This document shows positions 5,902-6,979 of a DNA stretch of 6,979 nucleotides, piece after piece; the first letter of the stretch is position 1, and the number at the start of each line of letters is the position of its first letter. This DNA comes from Candidatus Thalassarchaeaceae archaeon (GTDB lineage Archaea; Thermoplasmatota; Poseidoniia; Poseidoniales; Thalassarchaeaceae), in assembly GCA_029250565.1 (NCBI GenBank), contig JAQXFA010000143.1, forward strand, positions 1 through 6,979, in the 5' to 3' direction. Under the pieces are notes generated by a model. That model did not search any database and was not told the origin of the DNA. It saw nothing but the letters and a program-made list of their open reading frames with translations. The position numbers were made by a program, and so were the translations under genes.

Positions 5902-5916
5902 CTAACCATTAGTTAG
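5902..5916. promoter_or_regulatory. Second inverted repeat CTAAC-CATTA-GTTAG
   Basis: Perfect 5-bp arms with a 5-base spacer, 12 bases from the first inverted repeat in the same 112-base gap. The arms differ in sequence from those of the first, so the two are unlikely to bind the same factor in the same way. It could be an operator, or a weak 3' hairpin of the surface-protein gene. Confidence 0.2.
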
Positions 5917-5956
5917 GCCTTAGCGAGGGTAAACCCCTGTATTGTTGATACTACGA

Positions 5957-6979
5957 TTAGCGGGTACGGACGAATGAATTGTCTGCCTGCATTGTCCAGT
6001 CAGTGTTATCTGCTGAGAGATAGACTGTCTGGCCTGAATCATTAGTCACATAGTTCCCACCGGCTGGTAGTTGTGTGTAGTCTGGAACCATTCCTAGTCC
6101 TGCTGCAGGTGCTGGTGGCATGCCCATTGGAGATGCTGCACCGTAACCCATTCCTAGTTCCTCTTCCTTACCACCACGAAGGAGCATAACTCCAAGGGTT
6201 ACAGCGATTAGAAGAGCAACGATGAATGCACCAATGATGCCGTATACGACCATGCCTGCATTTCCTCCTGCGCTAGCTGTTTCTCCATTAGTTATGGTAT
6301 CATCAGTTGAATCATCAACCACTTCTGGGCGTTCTTCAGTAACATCATATTTCATTCCAATTGATGTCTCTCTATCGAATCCGTCGGAATCAACAGCCAT
6401 CACTTTAACCTTAACATAATCACGGAATAACACGCCACCGTCTTTTACAACGCTGAAATTGTATTCTACTATTGATGTTGGGTTCTCAATTCCAAAGTCG
6501 GAACAGATACCTGAATCCATATTACATATTGACCACTCTATTGAAATGTCAGACAATACCAAATCACTGTGCTGAGTTATTACAAAGGTTGGCAATTCAC
6601 CAACAAATATGTTTTCAGCGTTAATCATCAAGTCGCCTGTCTCTACATTATCAGACCAAAACAATGGCAAATCATCAACGGCATCAATTGTGACATCGTA
6701 AGCATTCATTCCATCATGTGAATCACGTACTACTATGGAAATAGTGTGGGTACCTTCTTCATCGAACCAAGCTTTGATTTCTCCGGTAAGAGCGTTGTAT
6801 CGAGAACCTGTCTTCCATGTATCTGAGGAAACTATCACATTGATTGGATCTACTGGGTCATCAACATCCGACATGCTTTCTGCCACATTGAAGTTGAACT
6901 CTTCATCAACCTTAATCATCAAGTTATCAAAGGATGATACATCAAGTGTTGGTGCATCATTGACTGGCGTGACCTCGAT
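5957..6979 (-). CDS. Cadherin-repeat surface protein with C-terminal membrane anchor (5' end outside window)
   Basis: The frame is open to the window edge. A TTG at 6922 is available, but the codons above it encode VTPVNDAPTLDV, the typical linker between tandem cadherin-like (VCBS/tandem-95) repeats, so the gene continues beyond 6979. Of the 340 visible residues, about 1-103 hold one repeat (DVDDPVDP, then TGEIKAWFDEEGTHTISIVV) and 104-215 a second beta domain with a likely disulfide loop (CNMDSGIC, 152-159). An Asp/Glu/Thr-rich spacer follows, then one membrane helix (about 242-267), RGGKEEE, a Gly/Met/Pro/Ala-rich stretch and a small tail (about 310-340) with Tyr and Trp positions, ending in VRTR. 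Topology is outside-in, with the tail in the cytoplasm. The likely role is adhesion or cell-surface structure with calcium-binding repeats; the partner is unknown. Related architectures are common in marine Group II archaea. Confidence 0.85.
   Translation of the reverse strand: MEVTPVNDAPTLDVSSFDNLMIKVDEEFNFNVAESMSDVDDPVDPINVIVSSDTWKTGSRYNALTGEIKAWFDEEGTHTISIVVRDSHDGMNAYDVTIDAVDDLPLFWSDNVETGDLMINAENIFVGELPTFVITQHSDLVLSDISIEWSICNMDSGICSDFGIENPTSIVEYNFSVVKDGGVLFRDYVKVKVMAVDSDGFDRETSIGMKYDVTEERPEVVDDSTDDTITNGETASAGGNAGMVVYGIIGAFIVALLIAVTLGVMLLRGGKEEELGMGYGAASPMGMPPAPAAGLGMVPDYTQLPAGGNYVTNDSGQTVYLSADNTDWTMQADNSFVRTR

Noticed and set aside
1..6979. CRISPR arrays, tRNA/rRNA genes, insertion sequences, attachment sites
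   Set aside because: Looked for regular direct repeats, cloverleaf-like segments, transposase motifs and flanking repeats; none seen.

Overview
The window reads as a piece of a marine planktonic euryarchaeal genome, most likely Marine Group II (Candidatus Poseidoniales) or a close relative. That assignment is inference. It rests on an archaeal-type flap endonuclease, TATA-box promoters that look leaderless, tandem winged-helix regulators, non-ATG starts with a GGTGA Shine-Dalgarno, and large surface proteins with cadherin-like repeats, one C-terminal membrane anchor and a short cytoplasmic tail. There is no sign of phage, insertion sequence, CRISPR array, tRNA or rRNA.

Left half (1-4237, plus strand): three co-directional genes. 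First is the 3' part of a membrane protein with two exported domains and a very acidic Phe/Asp cytoplasmic tail. Fifteen bases later comes the replication/repair nuclease FEN1, which starts at TTG behind a good ribosome site. After 43 bases with a compact hairpin comes an 11-helix protein with the layout of a GT-C (PMT/ArnT-like) glycosyltransferase.

Right half (4240-6979, minus strand, in transcription order from the right edge): the 3' part of a cadherin-repeat surface protein, a tandem winged-helix regulator, a 58-codon basic protein resembling histone H1/Hc1-type proteins, and a 196-codon basic protein resembling the LETM1 family. The 58-codon gene has its own TATA box and a strong hairpin plus T-run terminator, so it looks like an independent, well-expressed unit. 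The two halves converge at 4235-4251, where a small inverted repeat overlaps both stop codons.

No single new multi-gene system is evident. The points most worth following are the easily missed H1/Hc1-like gene with its terminator, the LETM1-like protein in an archaeon, and the FEN1 gene placed directly behind a membrane protein with an acidic tail. Both edge genes are cut by the window.
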